A model generated the notes under the pieces. The model ran no database searches. It was given only the letters and a program-made list of their open reading frames with translations, and had not been told where the DNA came from. The translations under genes were made by a program, and so were the position numbers. From Microbulbifer sp. HZ11 (GTDB taxonomy: Bacteria; Pseudomonadota; Gammaproteobacteria; Pseudomonadales; Cellvibrionaceae): a DNA stretch of 64,000 nucleotides. The stretch lies in assembly GCF_000708675.1 (NCBI RefSeq), contig NZ_JELR01000002.1:1628228-1692227 (forward strand). Reading direction: 5' to 3'. Within the stretch, counting starts at the first letter, position 1. Each line of letters starts with the position of its first letter. This document shows, piece by piece, positions 45,876 through 55,020 of this stretch.

Positions 45876-48461
45876 TCAGTGAATCAAAATCATCGCACTA
45901 CCCATAGCAGCCGCGCAGGTGGCTTTCACTGTGGTAGTCGTGCGATCCGCGCCGCAGCTACCGCCGCACGCCGTCATTTTGTCGATCAGGCTGTTCAGTT
46001 CCTCGCGTACCGTGCTTTCGTCCGGAGCGCTAGCGAGCTGGGCGGTGTGTCCACCCATGGCCGCGGGCCAGGTGATCGGTCGGCCTAGGAGATTTTCCAG
46101 CAGCGGGTCGATGATCTGGGCACGTTTGGTATCGGTGCTGAAAGCATCATTCGCCGTGGCGGAGAAGTTGAAGCCCGGGAAGTAGTTGGCCCGCGCGGCT
46201 TCATCGTCCACCAGTGTGCTGCAGTACTTCACCGCCAGCTGAGTGATGCCCATCTGCTGTGCGGCAAGGAATCCGCGAACATCGGATTCAACGGGCAGCT
46301 GCTGTTTTACTTTTTCCCAGGTGTCCATAACCGCCGGATGGGCACGTGATACGCCCGTGGCTGCCGACAGCGCGCCGTGGATCTGTTCAAAGCGGCGAAT
46401 ACCGATACGCGGTTGCGGAGTCAGGTCTGCCGGCATCGCCGGGGCCGCTGGAGTGGCTTCCACGCGTACAAATTCTTCGTTGCCCAGGCGTTCAAAGGTC
46501 AGGAAAAACTCGTCTGAAGTCGGCCCTTTTTCCAGCGTGATGATGGTGCCCAGCGGTGACAGTTTCTGGCCACTTGCCGGGTCGTACTCGACGGCTGTAA
46601 CCGTGGTGTCGAGATTGGCCCAGGCCTGGCCCACCACCGCTTCGCGGCCGTTGATACCAATGCGCATCCCTTCAATTTCGATACCGTCCGGGGTGACGCC
46701 GTCTTCCAGGGTGATGAATTTGGGTTCGCTGAACAGGTAGCCGTGGTTGTCGTACTGCTGTACTTCAAACATTACGTAGCCCTGGGGCACGCCGGTCTCC
46801 TCTTCCACCTTGAACAGCAGCAGATATTTCTGGCCCACGCCTGCTTCGTAGTTGGTGAGGATGTCGTCCTGGGTCAGAGCCCGGGAATGGATCGCCAGTA
46901 AGCGGATTGAACCCTGCCACTGGTGTTCGTTGGAAACCTCGCTACCCAGTGCCAGAGCGAAGGTGTCATCCCAGGTGGACAGCAGACCCGGCTCCGCAGG
47001 GTCGGCGTCGCCGGTAAATTCGCCATTCACATACAGGCGGCGGCCATTGATCGGATCAAAAGTCGCGACCACATGTTGCAGGGTGGCCTGTACCCGCTCT
47101 GCCATATCCTCGGTGATCAGCGCCGGCATGCCGTTGGCGTCGGTGCTGGCATCGTTGCGGTTTTGGAAGGTGTAGTTGTACATCGCCTGGCCGAGGGTGA
47201 AGTTGCGAATGTCGTTGCCGCCGGAGTAGCTGACGATTCGCGCCGGACCTTCCTGCACGACGTTGGCGGGGGCGACCCAGGCTTCGATGGTGTATTCGCC
47301 GGTGCCGCTCAGGGTGTCAAACAGGCGCTTGCTGGTGGCGGTGGCCGCCTGCGCCTTGCCGCCGGCCAGTTGGATACCCCAGGAGCCCAGCCATTCCACA
47401 TCCCCGGAAAGCGACAGGTCGATGGCGGGGTTAAGGCCGGACGTGTCGTAGGCGGTAGTGCCACTGCCGGATTTGAACTCGTACAGGGCAATCGCATTGT
47501 TTTCGATGCGTCCGCCACCGCTGCTCACCACACCGTCGGTGAGATACAGGGCTTTACTGATTACCCAGTTGGGGTCCACTTCGGTGAGGGAAATGCCGTC
47601 GGCAAAATTGCGAATGGCGGCGGCCATGGTGTCGGCATTTTCCGAGCAGTCGCCCCAGCAGTTATGGAAGTCACTGCCCAGGCGTACCACGAAGCGGGAA
47701 TTTTCCGGATTATCCAGATCCATCCGCGCTTTCGAGGCCTCGTAAGCCTGGTCGATATCGCTACTGGCGAAGTAAGGCTGTTGAGCGGTCTCAGCGTCTT
47801 CGCTGTGACAGCTCGCGCAATACTGTTCCAGTAGAGGGTAAACCGTGGTGGCAAAACTGCCGCTGGAGGCGGGAAAGCTTTTGCTCGCGCCCACTTCCCG
47901 CTCGGTGGGTGGGGTCAGGGTGATGGTGCTGGCTTCGGAGCCCGCGGCAGACGCCCAGTCCTCAATGTAATTGGTGATGATTTCCGCACAGGCGTCGGCG
48001 CTGGCGAGCCAGCAGTTGTGGCCGCTGGCAACCTTGGTGACCAGGCGGGATTCTTCCGGCGCACTCAGATTCACCAGTTCACGACCTTCGCCGTGGGCCA
48101 GATTGATATCGTCACTGCGCACAAAGCGCGGGCTCTGGTTGCCCTCGATATGGCAGCTGCCGCAGCGGTTCTCCGCTGCCAGATTGTCCCAGATATAGCG
48201 CTTATAGTTCTGTACGTCTTCGTTTTCCGGCGCCGGTCCCGAGTAACTGGTATCGCCGGATTCCGGGTTGGTATTCGGTAATTCTTCCGTGGACTGGCCA
48301 CTGCCACCTGAACAGGCAACGAGCACAGCGGAGCTGAACACGGCAGCCAGCAGAGCGTCGCGGCGCGCGCGTGGTGGCGTCATGAACTGACAGAGATCCA
48401 GCAGGGCCTGTACAGGCTTTTTGCTCACAAACCCGTTATTAAGTGCGGTCTGGTGTTTCAT
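45876..48461 (-). CDS. c-heme and LamG-domain lipoprotein
   Basis: 861 aa from ATG 48461 (GGGGGA site); a TTG farther up is less likely. Membrane-like lipoprotein signal, lipobox VAC with Cys50. Two c-type heme motifs, CGSCH (100-104) and CASCH (215-219), each followed ~45 residues later by an HNCW motif, so the N-terminal 280 residues look duplicated. Next a LamG/concanavalin-like domain (about 330-560) and a C-terminal helical region. No known enzyme. Confidence 0.75.
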   Translation of the reverse strand: MKHQTALNNGFVSKKPVQALLDLCQFMTPPRARRDALLAAVFSSAVLVACSGGSGQSTEELPNTNPESGDTSYSGPAPENEDVQNYKRYIWDNLAAENRCGSCHIEGNQSPRFVRSDDINLAHGEGRELVNLSAPEESRLVTKVASGHNCWLASADACAEIITNYIEDWASAAGSEASTITLTPPTEREVGASKSFPASSGSFATTVYPLLEQYCASCHSEDAETAQQPYFASSDIDQAYEASKARMDLDNPENSRFVVRLGSDFHNCWGDCSENADTMAAAIRNFADGISLTEVDPNWVISKALYLTDGVVSSGGGRIENNAIALYEFKSGSGTTAYDTSGLNPAIDLSLSGDVEWLGSWGIQLAGGKAQAATATSKRLFDTLSGTGEYTIEAWVAPANVVQEGPARIVSYSGGNDIRNFTLGQAMYNYTFQNRNDASTDANGMPALITEDMAERVQATLQHVVATFDPINGRRLYVNGEFTGDADPAEPGLLSTWDDTFALALGSEVSNEHQWQGSIRLLAIHSRALTQDDILTNYEAGVGQKYLLLFKVEEETGVPQGYVMFEVQQYDNHGYLFSEPKFITLEDGVTPDGIEIEGMRIGINGREAVVGQAWANLDTTVTAVEYDPASGQKLSPLGTIITLEKGPTSDEFFLTFERLGNEEFVRVEATPAAPAMPADLTPQPRIGIRRFEQIHGALSAATGVSRAHPAVMDTWEKVKQQLPVESDVRGFLAAQQMGITQLAVKYCSTLVDDEAARANYFPGFNFSATANDAFSTDTKRAQIIDPLLENLLGRPITWPAAMGGHTAQLASAPDESTVREELNSLIDKMTACGGSCGADRTTTTVKATCAAAMGSAMILIH

Positions 48462-48466
48462 GGTTT

Positions 48467-49687
48467 TTATTCCCCCGCACAATACGCAGCGGTTTCAGCG
48501 TACACCTGCTTCAGTCTGTAACCACTGCTGGTAAAACTGTCGGTAATACTGTTGATACGATTGCGATCGCTGCTGTCTTCCGGTGCGCGCAGGCACACCT
48601 GTTTGAACACTTTGGTGACCTGGCACTGGGCGAACGCTTCGCTGTTGGCGAGCTCCCGGCCCATGGATTTGGCGCCATTGCCGGAACCGGGCAGTGCTTC
48701 GCTCCAGCCGAGATGCATATTCGGCCCTTCCCGCCAGTAGTTATCCCACTTGTCATCCGGAATGACGAAACCGTAAGGGAAGGTAGCGCTGTTGATATGG
48801 TTTTTTGCCTGTACCCGGGTGCCGGTGGCCGGGTCGGTTTCGCCGGCGCGATTGTAGTCGAGCTGGCCGTTTTCGCCGGTGGGGTCGTTGTCCACATCGT
48901 ACTCGAAGTTGTAATAGGCGAATGCCTGCGCCATGGGGTCCATACCACTGTGGCAACCCACACAGTTATTCTGGAATACCCGGCTGTCGCCACCGGGGCT
49001 GCGGCTCACATCCTGACGAATGCGGTCCGGTGGTCTCGACGTGTCGTGCACCTGCTCCAGGTCGCGACACAGGTGATTCATCAGGGTGAAGCGGAACATT
49101 GCGCGGTTGGTGCCGGCGTAGAAGAAGGCCTTTGCCCCGCCGCGGGTGGTCATCACGCCCGCAGTGGCATCACTGGGAAGGCCGGTAACGGAAGATTGGG
49201 TTTTCCGCTCCAGGGCCGTTTGCAGTGGGTAGCCCGCGGCTTCCAGCGCTTCGTAGTGATCGTTGTTCGCATTGTTGTAGGCGGGCAGCCCGAGGCCGGA
49301 AGCGCCGGTGTAGATAATGTCGCCGGACAGAATCTCGCGGAAGTCCACGTCGTCGCGCACCATGCCAATGACCGTTGCCGTGTAATCGTTCAATGGTGCG
49401 AAGTTGTCGCCGTCGCGATTGGTCCAGGGGGTCACCAGGTTTTTCAGCGTGACATCGTAAAACGCATCGTTTTCCATCGCTCGCTCTGCCGCGGCGCTGA
49501 TATCGCCACTGGCGATATCTTCGGCCATGGCAGTGAGCACTTCGATGCTGGGTTTTACCCCGGTCAGGCGGCTGTGTAATTGCGCAGCCTGTTCTTCCGG
49601 ACCGGCAACGGCGGAAAGAGGCAGTGAGGCGCCGAAACAGGCGGTCGCCGCGAGCAATACGCGCGCGGCGGGCGAATTTATTTTCAT
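48467..49687 (-). CDS. Exported c-heme protein, DUF1588/DUF1585-like
   Basis: 406 aa with a signal peptide (RVLLAATACFGASLPLSAVA). One c-heme site, CVGCH at 242-246, followed by SGMDPMAQAFAYYNFEYD, which matches the haem-plus-DPxGFAxENFD pattern of planctomycete DUF1588/1585 proteins. An earlier YTGAS stretch (126-130) resembles an ApbE acceptor but the spacing to the Asp is off by one. First gene of the leftward operon, 5 bases before the LamG gene. Confidence 0.75.
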   Translation of the reverse strand: MKINSPAARVLLAATACFGASLPLSAVAGPEEQAAQLHSRLTGVKPSIEVLTAMAEDIASGDISAAAERAMENDAFYDVTLKNLVTPWTNRDGDNFAPLNDYTATVIGMVRDDVDFREILSGDIIYTGASGLGLPAYNNANNDHYEALEAAGYPLQTALERKTQSSVTGLPSDATAGVMTTRGGAKAFFYAGTNRAMFRFTLMNHLCRDLEQVHDTSRPPDRIRQDVSRSPGGDSRVFQNNCVGCHSGMDPMAQAFAYYNFEYDVDNDPTGENGQLDYNRAGETDPATGTRVQAKNHINSATFPYGFVIPDDKWDNYWREGPNMHLGWSEALPGSGNGAKSMGRELANSEAFAQCQVTKVFKQVCLRAPEDSSDRNRINSITDSFTSSGYRLKQVYAETAAYCAGE

Positions 49688-50059
49688 GATTGGATTTGTT
49701 CGCGTCTGGTTCTTGTACCCGGGTATCACCCTGTGGACTTTGCCAACCGGATCTGACCGTGGGGACTGTATGCGTTGTAACCGAACCAGATAGTAAAGAA
49801 TGCGGAGGGATACGCCAGCGGCAAAAATTTAAAGCGTGTCCTGGTTGGCAAATTGCTTGTGCATGACTTGAGATTACCCAGACCACACGGGAGAATCGGG
49901 AATTATTCTGGCGTCAATGCCCGGCGAATATCCAGCTTTTATGCGGCTCCAGCGGTGAGTGAGTACTACCTGGCGTGGATGAGTTGTCGTTAAAATTTCT
50001 CAATTTTTGCTGAAAAATACTACGCCGCACATGGGAGTGGCGATAAAAGAGGTGGACTC
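49688..50059. other. Divergent control region of the 19-gene cluster
   Basis: 372 bases between the two divergent operons; both sets of promoters should lie here. I can see an AT-rich stretch near 49980-50030 but no confident -35/-10, sigma-54 or operator motif. The only secure element is AAGAGGTGG, the ribosome site before 50060. Confidence 0.5.
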
Positions 50060-52768
50060 TTGAACATTTTTTGCACGCGGGTTGCGGCGGTTGGCCGGAA
50101 ATTGTCACTACTGTCGATTTTTTCCGCAGTTGCACTGGTGGGGTGTGGTGGCGGTTCGGGCGATGGGTCCAGTCTCAGTGGTGGCGACCAGGCGGAAGAT
50201 CCGGTGGTAGTGGATTACCCGGTGGTTTATGTGCGTCGCACGCTTAATCGTGACGAAGATGACGCGCTTGTAGGCGACAGTATCTATATGCCTTCAGCAT
50301 TCAACCCCGGCGCGGAACTGCTGCTGCGCGATCGCGCCACCGCCAGTGCGCCGGAGCGCTCGCTGACCGAAGGCCTGTTTGTCAGCGATGAAGAGGCGGA
50401 CATCATTTTCGAAGGGGGCTATGACGTAAAAGATCTGGCGGTGTCCGCTGATGGCAGCCAACTGGCATTTGCCATGCGCGCGCCGAATATCGAGGGGTTG
50501 GATGATGAGGAGCAGCCCAGCTGGAATATCTGGCTGTACGAGTTCGAGTCGGGCGAGCTGAACCGGGTTATTCAGTCGGACCTGATCGCTGAGGAGGGAG
50601 ATGATATTTCCCCGGCATTTTTGCCCGATGGTCGCCTGGTGTTCAGCTCCACTCGCCAGCGTCGTTCCCGGGCTCTGTTGCTCGACGACAATAAGCCACA
50701 GTTCTCCGCGCAGGCGGAAAATCTCGAAGAAGCGGCGTTCGTGTTACATGTAATGGAGGCTGATGGCAGCGATATCCAGCAGATCTCCTACAACCAGAGC
50801 CACGATCTGTCCCCTACCGTATTGGCGAATGGCCGTATCCTGTTTAACCGTTGGGACAACATGGGCGGAGTGGATCGGCTCAGCCTTTACACCGTAAAAC
50901 CTGACGGTACGGATCTGCAGTTCTATTACGGTTATCACAGCCAGGGGACCGGTACCGGCAGTGGCGAAGATCCGATCCCGGCCACCTTCAGCAAGCCGCA
51001 ACAAATGCCCGACGGCCGGATTCTCGTGACCCTGCGCGCGCCCGAGGGCATAACCTACGGCGGTGATATGGTGGTCATCGACGGGGAGAATTACACAGAA
51101 GCCTATAGCGAGCCGGAGCAGGAAGGCGTACTGCAGGGGCAGGAATCTCTATCGGTCGAGCAGGTCATTACCGATGGCGGCCTGTCACCCCATGGCCTGT
51201 TTGCCAATGCCTGGGCATTTCACGATGGCACCAGCCGCCTGTTAGTGAGCTGGAGTGAATGTCGGGTAATAGATCCGGAAACGGAGACTCCGCAACCCTG
51301 CACCGACGAGTGGCTGGCCACACCGGATATCGTTCCCGCTGACCCATTGTATGGTCTGTGGATTTACGATTACGGCGAGGGCACCCAGCGCCCGATCATC
51401 CAGCCGGAAGAAGGCGTGATGATCAGCGAAGCGGTGACCGCCGATACCCGCCCGGTGGCAGAATTTATTCCCCAGCCGATTCCCGGTATCGATATCGATC
51501 GCGACCTGTATGACGAGGGTATGGCGGTACTGGATATCCGCAGTGTTTACGACTTCGATGGCAGTGCTGTACTGGACATTGATGTGCTCGCCGACCCGTT
51601 GCAAACCACCGCCGCCGAGCGCCCCGCGCGCTTTTTAAGGGTGGTAAAAGCGGTGGGTATTCCGGATCGCGACACCCTGGACTTTGACCGCTCTGCGTTT
51701 GGGCGAAATCGCAGTCAGCTGATGCGTGAGATTATCGGTTACACCCCAATTCAGCCGGATGGATCGGTGCGGGTCAAAGTGCCTGCGGATATGCCACTGG
51801 CCATTTCCGTGGTGGATGCCAATGGTCGTCGGATCGTTGGGCGGCACAATAACTGGCTGCAGTTCCGCCCCGGCGAGGTGCGCAAATGCCAGGGGTGTCA
51901 CACCCGCGATAGTGAAGTGCCCCACGGGCGCACGGACAAGGAACCGGCCGCGGCCTGGGCCGGCGCTGCCACCAGCGCGGCACCTTTCCCCAATACAGAG
52001 CCGGCGCTGACCGCGGACATGGGGGAAACCATGGCGCAGGTACTGGCGCGGATCGCCGGCCATCCGGAACTGGAAGGCGATCTCAAATTCGTGGATCACT
52101 GGACCGATCCGGCGCTGCGCGAGAAGGATCCGACCAGTGAAATTCTGATGAGTGATCTTCCGACTCCGGCGCCCACCAGTGTGGCCTGCCAGAGCGCCTG
52201 GAGTACGAATTGCCGCACCGTCATCCATTATCCGGAGCATATCCAGCCCATCTGGGATCTGCCACGGCTGATCACCGATGATATGGGAACCGTGCTTGAG
52301 GATCGCACCTGTACCGCCTGTCACAGTAATCGCGATGCGGATGGTATGGCGCAGGTGCCGCCGGGGCAGCTGGATCTCCGTGCGGACCAGTCGGGGGTGA
52401 ACGCCAACTACAGTACATCCTATGTGGAGCTGATATTCGACAATCCGACCCAGGAACTGCGCGACGGTGCGGTACAGAATGTGCTGGTGCAGGATACCGA
52501 TGACAATGGCAACCCGCTGTTCGAAACCGACGAGGACGGCGAGCTGATCCTGGATGCCGATGGCAACCCGATTCCTGTTATGGTTACCGTCAATATTGAG
52601 CGGATCATGAACACCAATGGTGCCAATGCCAGTCGCTTCTTCAATGTGTTTGAAGCCGGGGGTGTTCATGAGGGAGAATTGTCTCCTGCAGAGTTGCGTT
52701 TGATTTCCGAGTGGCTGGATATCGGTGCGCAGTATTACAACAATCCATTTGAAGCGCCGGTTAACTAA
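50060..52768 (+). CDS. HzsA-like c-heme lipoprotein with beta-propeller
   Basis: 902 aa; TTG start with a strong AAGAGGTGG site, and a lipobox (VGC, Cys29) directly after a hydrophobic signal, so the start is secure. The first half has TolB/WD40-like propeller blades (LVFSSTRQRRSRALLL, SHDLSPTVLANGRILFNRWD). Two c-heme motifs follow, CQGCH (610-614) and CTACH (751-755). The pattern is that of 'HzsA-related' proteins, similar to the alpha subunit of hydrazine synthase; there is no reason to expect hydrazine chemistry here. First gene of the rightward operon. Confidence 0.78.
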   Translation: MNIFCTRVAAVGRKLSLLSIFSAVALVGCGGGSGDGSSLSGGDQAEDPVVVDYPVVYVRRTLNRDEDDALVGDSIYMPSAFNPGAELLLRDRATASAPERSLTEGLFVSDEEADIIFEGGYDVKDLAVSADGSQLAFAMRAPNIEGLDDEEQPSWNIWLYEFESGELNRVIQSDLIAEEGDDISPAFLPDGRLVFSSTRQRRSRALLLDDNKPQFSAQAENLEEAAFVLHVMEADGSDIQQISYNQSHDLSPTVLANGRILFNRWDNMGGVDRLSLYTVKPDGTDLQFYYGYHSQGTGTGSGEDPIPATFSKPQQMPDGRILVTLRAPEGITYGGDMVVIDGENYTEAYSEPEQEGVLQGQESLSVEQVITDGGLSPHGLFANAWAFHDGTSRLLVSWSECRVIDPETETPQPCTDEWLATPDIVPADPLYGLWIYDYGEGTQRPIIQPEEGVMISEAVTADTRPVAEFIPQPIPGIDIDRDLYDEGMAVLDIRSVYDFDGSAVLDIDVLADPLQTTAAERPARFLRVVKAVGIPDRDTLDFDRSAFGRNRSQLMREIIGYTPIQPDGSVRVKVPADMPLAISVVDANGRRIVGRHNNWLQFRPGEVRKCQGCHTRDSEVPHGRTDKEPAAAWAGAATSAAPFPNTEPALTADMGETMAQVLARIAGHPELEGDLKFVDHWTDPALREKDPTSEILMSDLPTPAPTSVACQSAWSTNCRTVIHYPEHIQPIWDLPRLITDDMGTVLEDRTCTACHSNRDADGMAQVPPGQLDLRADQSGVNANYSTSYVELIFDNPTQELRDGAVQNVLVQDTDDNGNPLFETDEDGELILDADGNPIPVMVTVNIERIMNTNGANASRFFNVFEAGGVHEGELSPAELRLISEWLDIGAQYYNNPFEAPVN

Positions 52769-52770
52769 AA

Positions 52771-53631
52771 ATGAACAGGCAGCTCGGTTTCAGAGCACAA
52801 AGGAGTGTGGCAGTGACTACTGCCCTTCTTATTTTGGGGGTGCTGGGGGGCTTCTCCTCTTCCGTCTACGCGCAATCGGAAACGGCTTCTGAGGAGCTTG
52901 TCACTGACAGCTTCTCCGCCCATCAATTCGGGGAACGCGAACCGCAGACGTTATCGTTCGATAGCGAACAGGTCATTGTCGGGGCGGAATTTCTTAACCT
53001 CTATACCGGCCCCGGCCGCGGCTATGTCATTGACCACGTGGTGGAATATGGCGAGCCACTGTGGCTGATCAAGCGGCGCACCGATTGGGTCAAAGTGATG
53101 ACCCGTACTGGAAAAACCGGCTGGGCTAAGATTGCTGAGCTGGATGAGATCTATACCCCGGAGGGTGAACAGGTTGCGGTCCCTACGCCGGGCATCGACG
53201 ACTATTACCAGCAGAGCTTCCGTATGGGGTTCACCTACGGTGATTTTGCCGGAGCCAACTCGATGGGGATATCCCTGGGTTACCGCTTCACCGGAAATAT
53301 CTCCGCTGAGTTGCGTGCAGCGCAGACCATTGGCGCTTACTCTGACAGCCAGACCTATCAGGTGGCGCTCATGCACCAGCCTTTTCCACGCTGGCGGTTG
53401 TCCCCGTATTTTGTATTGGGCACCGGAGTCAATATCACCTCTCCAAACGCCACCATTGTGGCTACCGAAGACCGCAAGGACACCGCTATGCTGGTGGGCC
53501 TCGGTGTGACTACTTATTTGTCCCGTCGCTTTGCCCTGCGCGCGGAAGTTGCCAATCATTACCTGCTTACCTCGCGGGATGAGAATCAGGAGATAGTCGA
53601 ATGGAAACTCGGATTCGACGTATTTATGTAA
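52771..53631 (+). CDS. SH3-domain outer-membrane beta-barrel protein
   Basis: 286 aa. Signal region (VAVTTALLILGVLGGFSSSVYAQ), an SH3b-like domain at about 65-125 (LNLYTGPGRGYVIDHVVEYGEP and TGKTGWAKI), then an outer-membrane barrel (MGISLGYRF, ALRAEVANHYLL) ending WKLGFDVFM. The SH3 domain could bind peptidoglycan or a partner peptide while the barrel sits in the outer membrane. Overlaps the next gene by 31 bases. Glt-type machines also use such barrels. Confidence 0.75.
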   Translation: MNRQLGFRAQRSVAVTTALLILGVLGGFSSSVYAQSETASEELVTDSFSAHQFGEREPQTLSFDSEQVIVGAEFLNLYTGPGRGYVIDHVVEYGEPLWLIKRRTDWVKVMTRTGKTGWAKIAELDEIYTPEGEQVAVPTPGIDDYYQQSFRMGFTYGDFAGANSMGISLGYRFTGNISAELRAAQTIGAYSDSQTYQVALMHQPFPRWRLSPYFVLGTGVNITSPNATIVATEDRKDTAMLVGLGVTTYLSRRFALRAEVANHYLLTSRDENQEIVEWKLGFDVFM

Positions 53632-54269
53632 GAGTTGTCGGCCTGCTACTGGCAGGTGCCGCGCTAGCGCCATTTTCTTCCGCTGCACTCGCGCAATCGG
53701 ATCAGGAAATAGACGATATTATTTCCCCAGATCTGGAGCGGCGGGAAATTCGCGAGGCCAAAATCGACAGCGAGGATTTCGAATTTACCCTGTATCTGGG
53801 TGGCATCCTCAGTGTGGAGGATTTTGGTTCCGATCGTATGATTGGCGGCAGCCTCGCATACCACATAAATGAAGATTTTTTTATGGAGGCGGCCTACGCC
53901 CAGTCAACTCTCGGTGAGTCGAGTTACGAGCGGCTGAGTGGTTCCGCGCCGCTGCTGACCGATGATGAGCGCGACCTCAGCATGTACAACCTCTCACTGG
54001 CCTGGAATTTTCTTCCGGGAGAAATTTTTCTTGGCAGTAAATTTGCACTCAACAGCAATCTGTACCTGATTGGCGGCGCCGGCAATACCAACTTTGCGGG
54101 TGAGGAGCACTTCACCTACAACATCGGTGTCGGCGTGCGCATGCTGGCTCAGGACTGGCTGGCACTGCGCCTGGACGTGCGCGACCATATTTTTGAGCAC
54201 GAGATTTTCGGCGAACCCCTGAACACCAATAACCTGTCCGCCCAGCTGGGCGTGTCCATTTACTTCTAA
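53601..54269 (+). CDS. Outer-membrane beta-barrel protein
   Basis: 222 aa. Signal peptide (VVGLLLAGAALAPFSSAALAQ), a short acidic helical part, then a barrel of about 8 strands ending AQLGVSIYF with terminal Phe. Typical 'outer membrane beta-barrel domain' protein. The start is inside the previous gene, showing tight coupling; both barrels belong to the cluster's envelope parts. Confidence 0.75.
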   Translation: METRIRRIYVRVVGLLLAGAALAPFSSAALAQSDQEIDDIISPDLERREIREAKIDSEDFEFTLYLGGILSVEDFGSDRMIGGSLAYHINEDFFMEAAYAQSTLGESSYERLSGSAPLLTDDERDLSMYNLSLAWNFLPGEIFLGSKFALNSNLYLIGGAGNTNFAGEEHFTYNIGVGVRMLAQDWLALRLDVRDHIFEHEIFGEPLNTNNLSAQLGVSIYF

Positions 54270-54300
54270 TCACAACAAATAACACCAATGGAGCTATTCC

Positions 54301-54786
54301 ATGCGTAAACTGATTGCCGCCCTCTGCACCAGCGCCGCTCTTCTTGCTGGCGCCCCCGCTATAGCCAAGGTCCCCGCCAGCGACTTCACCCTGGCTTCCC
54401 TGAAAGATGGCAACCTGAAACTGAGCGAACAACGTGGTGAAGTAATCATGCTGAACTTCTGGGCCTCCTGGTGTGGTCCGTGCCGCGAAGAAATGCCGCT
54501 ACTGAACGACCTGCATGCTCGATACGAGCCGGTGGGTTTTCAGGTCTGGGGTGTCAATGTGGATGCAAATCCACAAGATGCCCAGGCCATGCTGAGCAAA
54601 ATTCCGGTGGACTTCCCGGTGCTGTTCGATTCCAAAAGTGACGTGAGCAAGCTGTTCGGTGTGGAAGCTATGCCGAGCTCAGTATTTATCGATCGTGACG
54701 GCAACGTGCGTTATGTACACAAGGGCTATCGCACCGGCGATGAAGCCGAGTACAAGAAAATCATCAAGGAACTGATCCGGGAATAA
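54301..54786 (+). CDS. TlpA-like periplasmic thioredoxin
   Basis: 161 aa with a signal peptide (LIAALCTSAALLAGAPAIA). TlpA/ResA-type thioredoxin fold, active site WASWCGPCREEMP, cis-Pro in GVEAMPSSVF. Likely keeps cysteines of apocytochromes or other secreted proteins reduced before heme attachment, which fits the c-heme proteins in the cluster. Precedes the DUF4266 gene by 3 bases. Confidence 0.93.
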   Translation: MRKLIAALCTSAALLAGAPAIAKVPASDFTLASLKDGNLKLSEQRGEVIMLNFWASWCGPCREEMPLLNDLHARYEPVGFQVWGVNVDANPQDAQAMLSKIPVDFPVLFDSKSDVSKLFGVEAMPSSVFIDRDGNVRYVHKGYRTGDEAEYKKIIKELIRE

Positions 54787-54789
54787 ACC

Positions 54790-55020
54790 ATGATCAAACG
54801 CGTGCTTCTATTGTTGCCGGCTCTTTTATTATTGGGTGGATGCGAATCCATTATGCCCGAGCCCTGGGTAAAGCCCTACGAGCGACACTATCTCGCCGAC
54901 CCGATCATGAGCTTTGAGAGGGATCCGGTGGCGGCCGGTTTTATGAACCACGTTTACGAAGCGCGTGAAGCGGCCCGCGGTGCTGAAGGCGGGTCAGGAG
55001 GCGGTTGTGGCTGCAACTAA
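54790..55020 (+). CDS. DUF4266 lipoprotein
   Basis: 76 aa. Lipobox LLGGC (Cys18). Family core: MPEPWVKPYERHYLADPIMSFERDPVAAGFMNHVYEAREAARG, then a Gly-rich tail ending GCGCN, a Cys pattern typical of the family. Always found next to DUF3570, TlpA and ApbE genes in other proteobacteria, as here. The last codons overlap the DUF3570 start. Confidence 0.88.
   Translation: MIKRVLLLLPALLLLGGCESIMPEPWVKPYERHYLADPIMSFERDPVAAGFMNHVYEAREAARGAEGGSGGGCGCN

Noticed and set aside
51635-52669. 344-codon frame antisense to the HzsA-like gene
   Set aside because: Shadow of the real gene, which has a lipobox, two heme motifs and a ribosome site.
50060-52768. True hydrazine synthase subunit
   Set aside because: Other hydrazine synthase subunits and anammox genes are absent; only a family resemblance.
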